Assembly: GCA_000467935.1 (NCBI GenBank)
Contig: KI259862.1
Coordinates: 23,172 to 87,171, forward strand
DNA length: 64,000 nt
Reading direction: 5' to 3'
From: Peptostreptococcaceae bacterium oral taxon 113 str. W5053
GTDB lineage: Bacteria > Bacillota > Clostridia > Tissierellales > Peptoniphilaceae
The notes below the pieces were generated by a model. The model did no database searches. It saw only the letters and a program-made list of their open reading frames with translations, and was not told the origin of the DNA. The stretch's first letter is position 1. The number at the start of each line of letters is the position of its first letter. The translations under genes were made by a program, and so were the position numbers. Shown here piece after piece: positions 16,934-25,735 of the stretch.

Positions 16934-17201
16934 ACCGTACCCACGGGGAGTTAGCGGCACCTTGTAACCTGCAATCCGCTATAGCAGGGTGTTTGCTCAG
17001 GCTGAGGCTTTTTTTATTTTGGTCAGCCCGATGTAAGTGGTGTTGACAAATGGGTCTTACGCAACAGAAATCCATGAACCTCGTCAGGTCCGGGAGGAAG
17101 CAGCGATAAGTGGACACTTTTGTGTGCCGTAAGGTTGCCTGTTTCGAGTTAACTGCATCGGTAACGCAAGGGAAAAACAAGTCGAAGCTTGAGTGTACGG
17201 T
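16934..17201 (+). ncRNA. ffs: Signal recognition particle RNA (large, Alu-containing type)
   Basis: The SRP RNA binds Ffh and targets membrane proteins to the translocon. The conserved Ffh-binding hairpin is visible at about 17078-17108 (GTCAGGTCCGGGAGGAAGCA). The ends ACCGTAC (16934) and GTACGGT (17195) pair, and the length of about 268 bases matches the long Gram-positive form with an Alu domain. It lies directly after tRNA-Ser. Exact ends are inferred from the pairing. Confidence 0.92.
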
Positions 17202-17220
17202 TACATAGTTGAAAAAATAA

Positions 17221-17248
17221 AAACATGGTCTTCGGATCATGTTTTTTT
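17221..17248 (+). terminator. Intrinsic terminator of the SRP RNA
   Basis: A 10-bp stem (AAACATGGTC with GATCATGTTT, one G-U pair) and a TTCG loop are followed by a T run. Confidence 0.85.
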
Positions 17249-17314
17249 GTATCTTTTTACACAGTAGTTTATCAAGAGAATATATTTATAAATAAACAAA
17301 TAGAATTCATTTTA

Positions 17315-17323
17315 TGATATAAT
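17315..17323 (+). promoter_or_regulatory. Extended -10 promoter of the SPFH operon
   Basis: TGATATAAT is an extended -10 element about 75 bases before the ATG at 17399. There is no good -35 match, so the assignment is tentative. Confidence 0.4.
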
Positions 17324-17398
17324 AAATAAAATAGGTGGCATTTTCTGTATCAATCAGAACAGGTCTTACTATATGAGAATAATAAAGGAGGGTTTATT

Positions 17399-18643
17399 AT
17401 GGGACTAATTAAAGCGTTTGTGGGGGCTGTTGGTGGAGGTTTGGCTGATCAATGGTTGGAAGCTATTGAACCGATGGATATGAGTGAAGGAGTTGTGCTT
17501 ACGAAGGGCGTTTTCGTACGTCGAGATGACGCAAGAAGCTCTAACACAAAAGGGACACAGGATATTATCAACAACGGGAGCTTGATTCATGTTTATGAAA
17601 ATCAATGCGCCCTTCTTGTGGATGGCGGAGCAATTGTAGACTATACGGCGGAGCCGGGAATGTATGAGGTAAAAAACAGTTCGGCTCCTTCTTTGTTCAA
17701 CGGACAATTGGGAGAAACGGTTAAGGAAACTTTTAATCGTTTTAAATTCGGCGGAACGTCACCTTTAAAGCAACTGGTATTTTACATCAATTTACAGGAA
17801 GTCAAGGGAATTAAATTTGGAACCAGAAACCCAATCAACTATTTTGACGATTTTTATAATAGTGAGTTATTCCTCAGAGCTTTCGGTACTTATTCTTTAA
17901 AGATAACCGATCCGATTTTATTCTATAAAGAAGCGATTTCTAAGAGTGCGCAAGTCGTTCATATTGAAGAAATCAATGAACAATATCTTAATGAATTCTT
18001 GGAAGCATTACAAACCTCGATGAACCAAATGTCTGTAGACGGTATTCGAATTTCTCATGTAGCCTCTAAAAGTAGAGAACTTTCTAAATATATGGCGGAT
18101 ACTTTGGATGAAGAATGGAAAAAAATGCGCGGTATGGAAATCCAAGCGGTAGGTATTGCCAGCGTTTCCTACGATGATGAATCCAAAGAACTCATCAATA
18201 TGCGTAACAAAGGTGCTATGCTTGGAGATGCAAGGATTCGTGAAGGATACGTTCAAGGCAGTATTGCTCGCGGATTTGAAGCGGCAGGCTCGAATTCAGC
18301 CGGCGGTGGAGCTACCTTTATGGGCATGGGCATGGGCATGAATATGGCCGGCGGATTTATGGGACAATCTTCCACGGTCAATCAGGAACAAATGAAACGC
18401 GATGATGAACAACGGCAAGCGGCACAACAGGCACAACAAGCTCAAACGATACAACAACCTCAGGCGGAACAGGCTGAAGGACTTTGGAAATGCTCTGCCT
18501 GCGGACATGAAAACACAGGAAATTTCTGTGGCGAATGTGGAGCTAAAAAACCGGAGGGCGGTGGATTCTGTTCAAATTGCGGACATAAATTTGAAGACGT
18601 AAAACCGAAATTCTGTCCACAATGCGGAACAAAGCAAGAATAG
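17399..18643 (+). CDS. SPFH-domain protein with C-terminal zinc ribbons (YdjI-like)
   Basis: The 414-residue protein resembles B. subtilis YdjI. An SPFH/band-7-like domain covers about residues 25-280, starting GLADQWLEAIEP. A glycine/methionine-rich linker and a glutamine-rich stretch (about 340-360) follow. Two zinc ribbons close the protein, with CSACGHENTGNFCGECG near 365 and FCSNCGHKF to FCPQCG at the end. SPFH proteins organise membrane microdomains; YdjI is reported to recruit a PspA-type protein. AGGAGG precedes the ATG. It heads a three-gene operon with a zinc-ribbon membrane protein and a TPM protein, the same partners as in the B. subtilis ydjFGHI operon, but no pspA gene is visible here. 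Confidence 0.85.
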   Translation: MGLIKAFVGAVGGGLADQWLEAIEPMDMSEGVVLTKGVFVRRDDARSSNTKGTQDIINNGSLIHVYENQCALLVDGGAIVDYTAEPGMYEVKNSSAPSLFNGQLGETVKETFNRFKFGGTSPLKQLVFYINLQEVKGIKFGTRNPINYFDDFYNSELFLRAFGTYSLKITDPILFYKEAISKSAQVVHIEEINEQYLNEFLEALQTSMNQMSVDGIRISHVASKSRELSKYMADTLDEEWKKMRGMEIQAVGIASVSYDDESKELINMRNKGAMLGDARIREGYVQGSIARGFEAAGSNSAGGGATFMGMGMGMNMAGGFMGQSSTVNQEQMKRDDEQRQAAQQAQQAQTIQQPQAEQAEGLWKCSACGHENTGNFCGECGAKKPEGGGFCSNCGHKFEDVKPKFCPQCGTKQE

Positions 18644-18657
18644 GCGGGAGGTAAGTG

Positions 18658-19719
18658 ATGGCGAGTTTAACTTATAAATGTCCAAATTGCGGAGCGCCTT
18701 TGACTTATCAACCCGGCAAAGATAAATCGGCCTGTGATTATTGCAACAGTGCGTTTACCTTGGAGGAATTAGAAGCTTTTGCGGCAAACCAGCAGACAAA
18801 AGAGGAAGAAGAGCATTCTCATGATCATGTTGATGAAAAAGAAGACGGCTCGGTGATGGGCTATACTTGTGGAAGTTGCGGCGCGGAAGTCGTCACCGAT
18901 GAGACCACAACGGCTACATTTTGTTACTACTGTCATAATCCGGTTATCTTAACGGAACGCCTAAAAGGCGATTTTAAGCCGGATAAAATTATTCCTTTTG
19001 CCATAGATCGAAAAAAAGCGGAAGCAATCTTTTTAACTTGGGCAAAAAGTAAGCGTTATGTGCCAAAAAGTTTTTACAGTGATTCTCAATTGGAAAAAAT
19101 TACAGGCATGTATTTGCCTTATTGGATGGCGGATATCAAAGCGGATGTGGACATTGAAGGTGTAGGTCAGGAAGTCAATACATGGACAAGCGGTGATACG
19201 GAGTATACGGAAACGAAAGAATATCGTATTGAACGTAAAGGAGATATAGAAATCGATAATATCGGAGAATTAGCTTTTACCAAAATCGATAAACCTATGA
19301 TTGACTCAATTACGCCTTTTCGGGAAGAGAATGCAAAAGCTTTTTCCATGGCATATCTATCCGGATTCTTTGCGGAAGCTTATGACAAAAAAAGGGATGA
19401 TGTGCAGGGAGAAATTCAAAGACGGATGGAGCGTTATACAAAGTCTTTGATTGATGAGACGACTAATCAATATACCTCCGTGGATTTGAATAAAGAGGAT
19501 GTAAATTATGAAATATTAGGTTGGCATTATGCCTTATTTCCGGCTTGGGTAATGACTTATAAATACCTGGGGAAAATCTATATTTATGCAATTAACGGTC
19601 AAACGGGAAGAGCATATGGGGAATTACCTTTGGATAAGAAGAAATTGAGTCTGACCAGTGTTGTTATCGGTCTTGTTATTTTGGTGGCACTGATTTTAGG
19701 AGGTCGATTTATATGGTAA
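18658..19719 (+). CDS. Zinc-ribbon protein with C-terminal membrane anchor (YdjG-like)
   Basis: The 353-residue protein starts with a zinc ribbon (CPNCGAPL near residue 8 and CDYCNS near residue 24) and has a second one (CGSCGAE near 75 and CYYCHNPV near 91). A large domain follows, and a single membrane helix lies near the C-terminus (about residues 328-350). B. subtilis YdjG has a comparable layout and partners. The start ATG 18658 lies 6 bases after GGGAGG; a GTG at 18655 is less likely. The stop overlaps the TPM gene by 7 bases, indicating coupling. The biochemical role is unknown, but membrane stress response is the common suggestion for this gene set. Confidence 0.82.
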   Translation: MASLTYKCPNCGAPLTYQPGKDKSACDYCNSAFTLEELEAFAANQQTKEEEEHSHDHVDEKEDGSVMGYTCGSCGAEVVTDETTTATFCYYCHNPVILTERLKGDFKPDKIIPFAIDRKKAEAIFLTWAKSKRYVPKSFYSDSQLEKITGMYLPYWMADIKADVDIEGVGQEVNTWTSGDTEYTETKEYRIERKGDIEIDNIGELAFTKIDKPMIDSITPFREENAKAFSMAYLSGFFAEAYDKKRDDVQGEIQRRMERYTKSLIDETTNQYTSVDLNKEDVNYEILGWHYALFPAWVMTYKYLGKIYIYAINGQTGRAYGELPLDKKKLSLTSVVIGLVILVALILGGRFIW

Positions 19720-20510
19720 AGAAAATACGTATACTGTTTCTTTTCGTCGCTCTTTTCTTTTTGATGGTGCCTTTGGCAGCCTATGGAGCGGATTCCAATT
19801 TGGTCTATGATCAGGCGGGACTGTTTTCTTCTGAAGAAATTCAGGAATTTCAACTTTCTTTGGAGAAGATGAAACAAGATTACGGCATGGATTTTATTCT
19901 GGTTACCACAGATAATGCACAAGGAAAGTCTGCCAAAGATTATGCGGATGATTTTTATGACGGAATCTATGGACCGGATCATGACGGGGCGATTTTTTAC
20001 ATTGATATGGACAATCGTGAAATTCGCATTTCGGCTTCGGGCAAAGCAATCGATTATTTGACGGATTATCGAAAGGAAAAGATTTTGGATGTGGCTATTG
20101 AAGGGATGAAAAAAGGAAATTATGCGGATACGGCAAGATCATTTATCTTTTCCACAGCCAAATATATGGCTCAAGGAATTCCAGAGAATCAGCATCGTCA
20201 AGAAGAAAAAGACAATACCCTTTCTTCCGTAGAAGCAGCCATAAGCTTTTTAGTCGGCGGTGGAATCGGTGCAGGATATTTTAGAAGAAATAAAAAGATT
20301 TATAAGGGAACGCCGACACCGAATAATTTTGGATATCGTAAAAATAGTAGCACCAATTTCGGGATTGTCACCGATACTATGTTTAACAGCTACACAACCA
20401 GTCGCACAATCCCTCGAAATACCGGAGGCGGAGGAGGGGATAGCGGTGTAAGCAGTACGTATACGTCTTCCAGCGGCGGTACACACAGCAGTAGCGGAAG
20501 AGGATTTTAA
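19713..20510 (+). CDS. TPM domain protein (YgcG/YdjH-like)
   Basis: The 265-residue protein has an N-terminal signal segment (about residues 5-25) and a TPM domain (about 30-155), beginning LVYDQAGLFSSEEIQEFQ. A membrane helix near residues 172-188 (AISFLVGGGIGAGYF) is followed by a basic stretch. The tail is rich in glycine and serine (GGGGGDSGVSSTYT) and ends SSGRGF, as is common in this family. The TPM domain faces outside and the tail inside. The family is named for a thylakoid phosphatase, but bacterial activity is not established. It is the last gene of the SPFH operon. Confidence 0.85.
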   Translation: MVKKIRILFLFVALFFLMVPLAAYGADSNLVYDQAGLFSSEEIQEFQLSLEKMKQDYGMDFILVTTDNAQGKSAKDYADDFYDGIYGPDHDGAIFYIDMDNREIRISASGKAIDYLTDYRKEKILDVAIEGMKKGNYADTARSFIFSTAKYMAQGIPENQHRQEEKDNTLSSVEAAISFLVGGGIGAGYFRRNKKIYKGTPTPNNFGYRKNSSTNFGIVTDTMFNSYTTSRTIPRNTGGGGGDSGVSSTYTSSSGGTHSSSGRGF

Positions 20511-20526
20511 TTTTTATCAAAGATAA

Positions 20527-20583
20527 GAAAACCGACTTCTTAAAAGTTGTTCAATAAAACGACTTTTTGGAGATCGGTTTTTA
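20527..20583 (+). terminator. Terminator of the SPFH/TPM operon
   Basis: A long hairpin has outer arms AAACCGA (20528) and TCGGTTT (20574) and an inner AAAAGT/ACTTTT pairing. It ends in a T run. Confidence 0.7.
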
Positions 20584-20896
20584 TTTTGGAGAAAAATGAA
20601 AAGATAATCAAAATAGAGGATTTAAAAATTGTTTAGCTTATATAAAATAATTTTTATCCGAGTGCAGATTATTGATAATTAACATTGTATATGATAAACT
20701 ATAGATGATAAAAATTATTCGTTTGAATACTCGTGAATAGTTAAAGGATATATGAGGTTTCTAAGCAAATGGGGTGTTTAGTAAAAAGTGAAAAATAAGG
20801 AAAAGTTGTCGATGTAATTTCAAGTTAGCTAAATCTAATCTTGAGGATGGATAGAGTTGCAGGGCATATGAAAAGAGAACGAGAAAGGAGAAAAAA
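20584..20896. other. Gene-free interval before the C39-like peptidase
   Basis: I see no gene in these 313 bases. They are AT-rich and presumably contain the promoter of the following gene (TTGATA with several AT-rich -10 candidates around 20670-20705). No confident assignment is possible. The ribosome binding site AAAGGAG is at the end. Confidence 0.4.
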
Positions 20897-21718
20897 ATGA
20901 AAAAGAAAAGAAATTTACCCTTTGTTCTTTGTTTTCTGATGGTCTTATCGTTCAGCCTGGTGGCTTTTGCAGACGGTCAGGAGGAGCCGGTGATGATATT
21001 CAGCGGCGGAAAGGAAGCGACCGAAGAACATATGGAGGAAGCCAAGAAGCAGGAGAAGATGTATACTTGGGAACAGGTCAAAAGATTGAAGGAAGAGGGG
21101 TATACCTTTGAAGAGCCGCCGTTGATATTCAGCGGTGGGAGAGAAGCGACCGAAGAGCATATGGAGGAAGCCAAAAAGCATCGGAAGCCGGAACTTCCCG
21201 CCGGTGCAAAGGCGCTTTTAAACCGACGTCAAAATTTGCCTTTTTTTCGGTATTACGGACAGGAAACAAATCACTCCTGCGGACCCGCCTGTATTCGTAT
21301 GGCGCTAAGATATTTAACGGGGACGGACTATGGAGAAGCTGAAATTTATAACGGTTGTCTGACCGGAACCTATCTTCGGGATATGGCGCGTTATATCAAT
21401 ACTAAACAAAGTGTTAATCCTTATGTGCAAAAATATCAGGTTTCCAGAACGGAAATGAAAAATGATTTATCCGCAGGAATCAATGTTTATAATGCACCTC
21501 CGATTGTAGGGATAAGAGAGTTGACCCGTAACGGTTGGCCTTATGATTTAGGAAAACATTTTGTAACGGTATATGGAGTTGGGGATAATCAATCTTCCTT
21601 TTCCATTTGCGATCCCTGGGCGGGTTATGTGGGAGACAGCTCTAACCGCTGGTACAGAAAATCGGCGGATGTGCTTTATCAAGCCTATAGTCTGGTCAAC
21701 CTCGGATATATGTATTAA
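20897..21718 (+). CDS. Secreted C39-like cysteine peptidase with a duplicated N-terminal motif
   Basis: The 273-residue protein has a signal peptide, with likely cleavage after AFA at residue 25. The C-terminal domain (about 110-273) is a papain-like C39_2 fold: nucleophile C128 in NHSCGPACIRMAL, H221 in GKHFVTVYG and D239 in CDPWAG. Between them and the signal peptide lies a charged region with two near-identical copies of an 18-residue motif, IFSGG(K/R)EATEEHMEEAKK, at residues 34-51 and 77-94. The domain resembles peptidases used in toxin leader removal or wall proteins, but there is no ABC transporter domain and no peptide gene nearby. The substrate is unknown. Confidence 0.75.
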   Translation: MKKKRNLPFVLCFLMVLSFSLVAFADGQEEPVMIFSGGKEATEEHMEEAKKQEKMYTWEQVKRLKEEGYTFEEPPLIFSGGREATEEHMEEAKKHRKPELPAGAKALLNRRQNLPFFRYYGQETNHSCGPACIRMALRYLTGTDYGEAEIYNGCLTGTYLRDMARYINTKQSVNPYVQKYQVSRTEMKNDLSAGINVYNAPPIVGIRELTRNGWPYDLGKHFVTVYGVGDNQSSFSICDPWAGYVGDSSNRWYRKSADVLYQAYSLVNLGYMY

Positions 21719-21720
21719 AA

Positions 21721-21753
21721 AAATATCCGTCGGATTTTTCGACGGATATTTTT
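21721..21753 (+). terminator. Intrinsic terminator after the C39-like peptidase
   Basis: A perfect 12-bp stem (AAATATCCGTCG with CGACGGATATTT) encloses GATTTTT and is followed by T residues. Confidence 0.9.
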
Positions 21754-21776
21754 CGTTATACGGTTGAGGGATGAAA

Positions 21777-22871
21777 ATGAAAAAAAGAAAAATTTTTTTA
21801 CTGTGGATTTTTATTTTATCCATATGTTTTGCCTGTACTTGGAAAGAAAAAGAGAAATATGTGGAGCCTATATCCTTTTATTTTGACGAGTTCGGTTCTT
21901 TTAAAGCTTTGCTTGATAAGGACTTTATCTATTTGAATTTGAGTGAAGAGGGTGCAAGCTATTATCGATATCATCTTTTGAATCATCAAAAAACACTGCT
22001 CGGTAAAATTGACAATTTTTATCTTGCCACAAAAAGCAGCGCTTTAATCGACGGCAAGCTGTATTTTTATGCTGCCGAGAACGACGGAACGAATATTTCC
22101 AACACTTTATTTTGTATCGATTGTGCCGAAAACGAATTGAAAGCTTATCGAAATCAGGATGATTCGCTGGCGGGAATTTCGATTTATAAATGGAATAAAG
22201 ATATCATTACCTTAAAAAATCGAAGGGATGGAAATAAAATCACCACTTATTTGGATATTTTTGACACGGATTTAAAAACCTGGACACAAAAAAATGTGCA
22301 TCTGGTCGATATGGATACGCATACAGGTTCCGCTATTTTTGCCTTATATGCCGATAAGGATACGCTTTATGTACTTCATGATGATTTGAACGGAAAAGAT
22401 AATGTGCTCACAACATTAAGGGCCTATAATGGAGATATGGAAGAAATTCGGACAATTCCTGTGGACGATAAACTGAAAGATTATATTTTCAGTTCCAGAA
22501 TTCAAGAAATAGCGGTTTTTGGAGAGTATATCTATATGAATAATCTGTCCAACGACGCTTTATGGGGTAAAATCCTTGAGGAACGAATTGAACCCTTGAT
22601 GAAAAAAATGGATTTGTCTCTGGCGTTAAATCAACAGGCTCCGGATGTTCCCTTTTTGTACGTCCGATGGTCGAATCAATGTTATCTTCCGGATGAAAAA
22701 ACGGGGGATTTGTTTCCCATTGAACTCTCTGTGGGAAACGGATATGTTCTTCGATGTGTTTTGGCGGATAAAGAACATATTTTATTGGATTTTTGCGCGG
22801 AAGATAAAAAGGACTTTCTATATTATGTAAAGAAAAATGATTTGAAAACGGCTTATTTTCCCTGTCAATAA
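21777..22871 (+). CDS. Unknown exported, possibly lipid-anchored protein
   Basis: I do not recognise a family for this 364-residue protein. The N-terminus (KKRKIFLLWIFILSICFAC) is a signal sequence ending in a cysteine at residue 20, but the preceding residues are a poor lipobox match, so lipid attachment is uncertain. The rest alternates short beta-strand-like stretches with loops (DKDFIYLNLSEEG, DGKLYFYAAENDG, DTLYVLHDDLNG), which suggests a beta-propeller or related all-beta domain. ATG 21777 is preferred over ATG 21771 because GAGGG lies 6 bases before it. It follows the peptidase terminator closely, so it may have its own promoter or depend on read-through. Confidence 0.65.
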   Translation: MKKRKIFLLWIFILSICFACTWKEKEKYVEPISFYFDEFGSFKALLDKDFIYLNLSEEGASYYRYHLLNHQKTLLGKIDNFYLATKSSALIDGKLYFYAAENDGTNISNTLFCIDCAENELKAYRNQDDSLAGISIYKWNKDIITLKNRRDGNKITTYLDIFDTDLKTWTQKNVHLVDMDTHTGSAIFALYADKDTLYVLHDDLNGKDNVLTTLRAYNGDMEEIRTIPVDDKLKDYIFSSRIQEIAVFGEYIYMNNLSNDALWGKILEERIEPLMKKMDLSLALNQQAPDVPFLYVRWSNQCYLPDEKTGDLFPIELSVGNGYVLRCVLADKEHILLDFCAEDKKDFLYYVKKNDLKTAYFPCQ

Positions 22872-22916
22872 TTACGAACAAAATTTAAAATATAAACAGT
22901 AAATAAGAAATTTTTA

Positions 22917-22956
22917 AAATCTTTATATTTCGGATAACGGATATAAAGATTTTTTT
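22917..22956 (+). terminator. Terminator before dnaX
   Basis: The arms AAAATCTTTATAT (22917) and ATATAAAGATTTT (22941) pair around an 11-base loop and end in a T run. Confidence 0.8.
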
Positions 22957-23024
22957 ATGAACAAAAGGCAAAATAAAGAAATGAAAAAAGAAAAGTTGAT
23001 AGAGTTTTGTTTTATTCCAAGCTT

Positions 23025-23033
23025 TGGTATAAT
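23025..23033 (+). promoter_or_regulatory. Extended -10 promoter of dnaX
   Basis: TGGTATAAT is an extended -10 box 23 bases before the dnaX ATG. The -35 is weak (TTTTGT region). Confidence 0.5.
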
Positions 23034-23056
23034 AAGAAAGAATTGAGGTGAGGTTC

Positions 23057-24778
23057 ATGCATCAAGCATTGTACCGGGTCTATCGGCCAAAAACTTTTGA
23101 TGAGATTGTGGGACAAACTCAAGTGACGGAAGTTTTAAAAAATCAAATTATTCAGGGAACACCTGCACATGCCTATCTTTTTTCCGGCACAAGGGGGACA
23201 GGAAAGACTTCTTGTGCCAAAGTTTTAAGTCGGGCGGTGAACTGTTTACATCCGGTGAACGGCAATCCGTGTAATGCGTGTGCGAATTGTAAAGAAGCTC
23301 TTCAGGAAACGACTTTGGATATTGTGGAAATGGATGCGGCAAGCAATAGACGGATTGACGATATTCGAGAACTTAGAGAGCAAGTACTTTATTTGCCGGC
23401 ACAATTAAAGTATAAAGTTTATATTATCGATGAAGCTCACATGATTACCAATGAGGGTTTTAATGCCCTGTTGAAAACTTTGGAAGAACCGCCGGCGCAT
23501 TTGATTTTTATTTTAGCGACGACAGAAGCGGAGCGTATTCCGTCCACCATCTTAAGCCGTTGTCAGCGTTTTGAATTTTCCAGAATTGATGAAGAGATTA
23601 TCTCCGACCATTTGGAAAAAATTGTTCAAAAAACGGAAATTCCGTTTGAGAAAGAGGCTTTGGATTCCATTGCCAAAAAAAGCGGAGGAGCCATGCGGGA
23701 TGCCTTAAGTGCCATGGAACAGGTCATCGGGCTTGGGGCGATCAATATGGATACATTAAGCGGCGTTTTCGGTAAAGTCAAAAAGCAGGAACTTTTTCAA
23801 CTGATTCATGCATTATGCGAAAAAGACGGCGTAAAGGCCTTATCTATTTTTCACGATGTATCCTCGGCAGGGAAAAATTTATCCAATTTGCTCAAAGATC
23901 TTATTGAGCATTTTCGGCTGTTAATGGTATTAAAAGCCACAGGGCAAAGTTTTCCGGCGGAACTGAATGCGGAAGAAATGGAATTTTTCTTAAAACAATC
24001 CAAAGAAATTTCCATGGATAGTATTTTTGAAGTTTTGGATATTTTACTGGAAGGGGAAGAACGACTTCGATGGTCTGAAGCTCAGGAGACGGTTGTGGAA
24101 ATGAGTCTTTTAAAAATTTTATACGGCTCTTCGGAGAAAAGTTTGCAGGAAAGAATAGCGGCTTTGGAGGAAAAAGCTTCTTTGACCTGGTTTTCGAAGA
24201 ACGATCGGGAAAACAATGTTTTGAAGAGTCAAGAAGATAAAGCTGTTTCGACTACGATTCAAAGAGATGAGGAGAGAAAAGAGACGGTTGAACTTTCTAA
24301 AGAGATATCGGAAAGAGATATCTTGGAAAAGGAAAAATCCATTTCTTCAAAGATTGAAATTTCCGCAGAAGTTCAACAGTCGAAAGAAGAGGTTGTAGAA
24401 ATTTCTCCGGAAGAATTCAACTTCGGAGACGCTCCTTTGACAGAGGAGGAGAAAGGGGCTTCAAAAGATATCCATTTAGAGCAAATCTGGAATAAACTGA
24501 TGGAAGGATTAAAAAAAGAAGATCCTTCCAACGGAGCCCTGTTGATGTTTGGCGAATTGGATCGAATGGAAGATCGAAATTTAGTGATTCGTTTTGAAGG
24601 AGAAAATGCTTTTCAAAAAGATTATTTAACTGCCAAAGAAAGAAAAGAAGCTTTGGAAGCTTTATCATCAAAGATTTTAGGAAAGGCGATTCACTTTGTT
24701 TTTGAAGAAAAGCCCGGAATAAGGGCAAAAGAAGAGAAATTAAGAAAATTTTTTGGAGATTTATTGGAGATAAAATAA
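23057..24778 (+). CDS. dnaX: DNA polymerase III subunits gamma and tau
   Basis: DnaX is the ATPase that drives the clamp loader of the replicative polymerase. The 573-residue protein starts MHQALYRVYRPKTFDEIVGQ. Walker A GTRGTGKT lies at 44-51, four zinc cysteines at C63, C72, C75 and C78, Walker B VYIIDEAHM near 117 and the sensor LSRCQRFEF near 164. A charged linker (about 380-460) leads to the tau-specific C-terminal part. ATG 23057 is chosen because GAGGTG lies just upstream; GTG 23048 overlaps that site. I see no convincing slippery sequence for a separate gamma product. It heads dnaX-ybaB-recR, the classic order. Confidence 0.95.
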   Translation: MHQALYRVYRPKTFDEIVGQTQVTEVLKNQIIQGTPAHAYLFSGTRGTGKTSCAKVLSRAVNCLHPVNGNPCNACANCKEALQETTLDIVEMDAASNRRIDDIRELREQVLYLPAQLKYKVYIIDEAHMITNEGFNALLKTLEEPPAHLIFILATTEAERIPSTILSRCQRFEFSRIDEEIISDHLEKIVQKTEIPFEKEALDSIAKKSGGAMRDALSAMEQVIGLGAINMDTLSGVFGKVKKQELFQLIHALCEKDGVKALSIFHDVSSAGKNLSNLLKDLIEHFRLLMVLKATGQSFPAELNAEEMEFFLKQSKEISMDSIFEVLDILLEGEERLRWSEAQETVVEMSLLKILYGSSEKSLQERIAALEEKASLTWFSKNDRENNVLKSQEDKAVSTTIQRDEERKETVELSKEISERDILEKEKSISSKIEISAEVQQSKEEVVEISPEEFNFGDAPLTEEEKGASKDIHLEQIWNKLMEGLKKEDPSNGALLMFGELDRMEDRNLVIRFEGENAFQKDYLTAKERKEALEALSSKILGKAIHFVFEEKPGIRAKEEKLRKFFGDLLEIK

Positions 24779-24790
24779 GGAGGAAAAAAG

Positions 24791-25126
24791 ATGAAAAGAG
24801 GACAGTTTCCGGGAATGCCGGGCAATATGAACAATATGATGAAACAAGTGCAAAAGATGCAAAAACAAATGGAAGAAGCGCAGGCGAAATTGGATGAGAC
24901 CGAAGTAACCGGATCGGCAGGCGGAGGAATGGTGGAGGCTGTTGTCAACGGTAAAAAGGAGTTGCTTTCTGTGAAGATTAAACCGGATGTCGTTGATCCG
25001 GAAGATGTTGAAATGTTGGAAGATTTAGTTGTAGCGGCAGTTAGTGAAGCCATTCGCAAAGCGGATGAAATGGCAAATACGGAAATGGGAAAATTAACCG
25101 GAGGAATTAATTTCCCGGGATTTTAG
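24791..25126 (+). CDS. YbaB/EbfC family nucleoid-associated protein
   Basis: The 111-residue protein has the family's methionine-rich start (GMPGNMNNMMKQVQKMQKQM), a coiled-coil helix, the GGGMVEAVVNGKKELLSVKI strands and the DLVVAAVSEAIRKADEM helix. YbaB proteins bind DNA as dimers and sit between dnaX and recR in most Firmicutes, as here. The ribosome binding site AAGGAGG is ideal. Length is normal. Confidence 0.93.
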   Translation: MKRGQFPGMPGNMNNMMKQVQKMQKQMEEAQAKLDETEVTGSAGGGMVEAVVNGKKELLSVKIKPDVVDPEDVEMLEDLVVAAVSEAIRKADEMANTEMGKLTGGINFPGF

Positions 25127-25135
25127 AGGTGAATT

Positions 25136-25735
25136 ATGGATTTTGCAAAACCCATTGAAGAGTTGATTTATCAACTTTCCAGACTTCCGGGGATTGGGCG
25201 AAAAAGCGCTCAGCGCACTGCTTTTTATATTTTGGAAATGGGCGAAGAGCGAGTAGAGGCGTTGATTCGAGCCTTAGGAGAAGCCCAAAGAACCATTCAC
25301 CCGTGTAAGCGTTGTAACAGTTTAACGGAAGGGGATTTGTGTATTGTTTGCCTTAATGATGAAAGGGAAAAATCAAAACTTTGTTTGGTGGAAGATACAA
25401 AGGAAATGGCCGCCATTGAAAGTACGGGTAAATTTAACGGCTATTATTTTGTTTTAGGAGGACTTTTAAGTCCGATTAAAAAAATAGGACCGGAAGAAAT
25501 TCATATTCCTATGCTGGAAGAAATTTTGGATGAAGGCAATATAACAGAAATCATTATGGCGGTATCCCCGACCATCGAAGGGCAGACCACCTCTCTTTTT
25601 ATTTCCGACTTAGTTAAAGATAGGAATATTCAGGTTACGGAATTGGCTCAGGGAATTGCGATCGGTTCAAGTTTGGAGTATTATGACGCTTTCACCTTAT
25701 CGAAAGCCTTTGACCAAAGGAGGATTGTAGAATGA
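25136..25735 (+). CDS. recR: Recombination mediator protein RecR
   Basis: RecR works with RecO (and RecF) to load RecA on gapped DNA. The 199 residues match the family length. A helix-hairpin-helix region (LPGIGRKSAQRTAFYIL) is followed by the C4 zinc finger CKRCNSLTEGDLCIVC near residue 58. The Toprim domain has the conserved LCLVEDTKEM near 82, and FVLGGLLSPIKKIGPE follows near 102. The stop overlaps the next start as ATGA, so the downstream hydrolase is probably translated with it. Confidence 0.95.
   Translation: MDFAKPIEELIYQLSRLPGIGRKSAQRTAFYILEMGEERVEALIRALGEAQRTIHPCKRCNSLTEGDLCIVCLNDEREKSKLCLVEDTKEMAAIESTGKFNGYYFVLGGLLSPIKKIGPEEIHIPMLEEILDEGNITEIIMAVSPTIEGQTTSLFISDLVKDRNIQVTELAQGIAIGSSLEYYDAFTLSKAFDQRRIVE

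Noticed and set aside
16806..17240. 144-residue ORF on the minus strand across tRNA-Ser and the SRP RNA
   Set aside because: It is antisense to two well-identified RNA genes and has no ribosome binding site. It is a chance open frame.
24450..24560. Programmed frameshift in dnaX giving gamma
   Set aside because: There is an A-rich run near 24515, but no AAAAAAG heptamer with a good downstream hairpin. Tau alone is the safer call.
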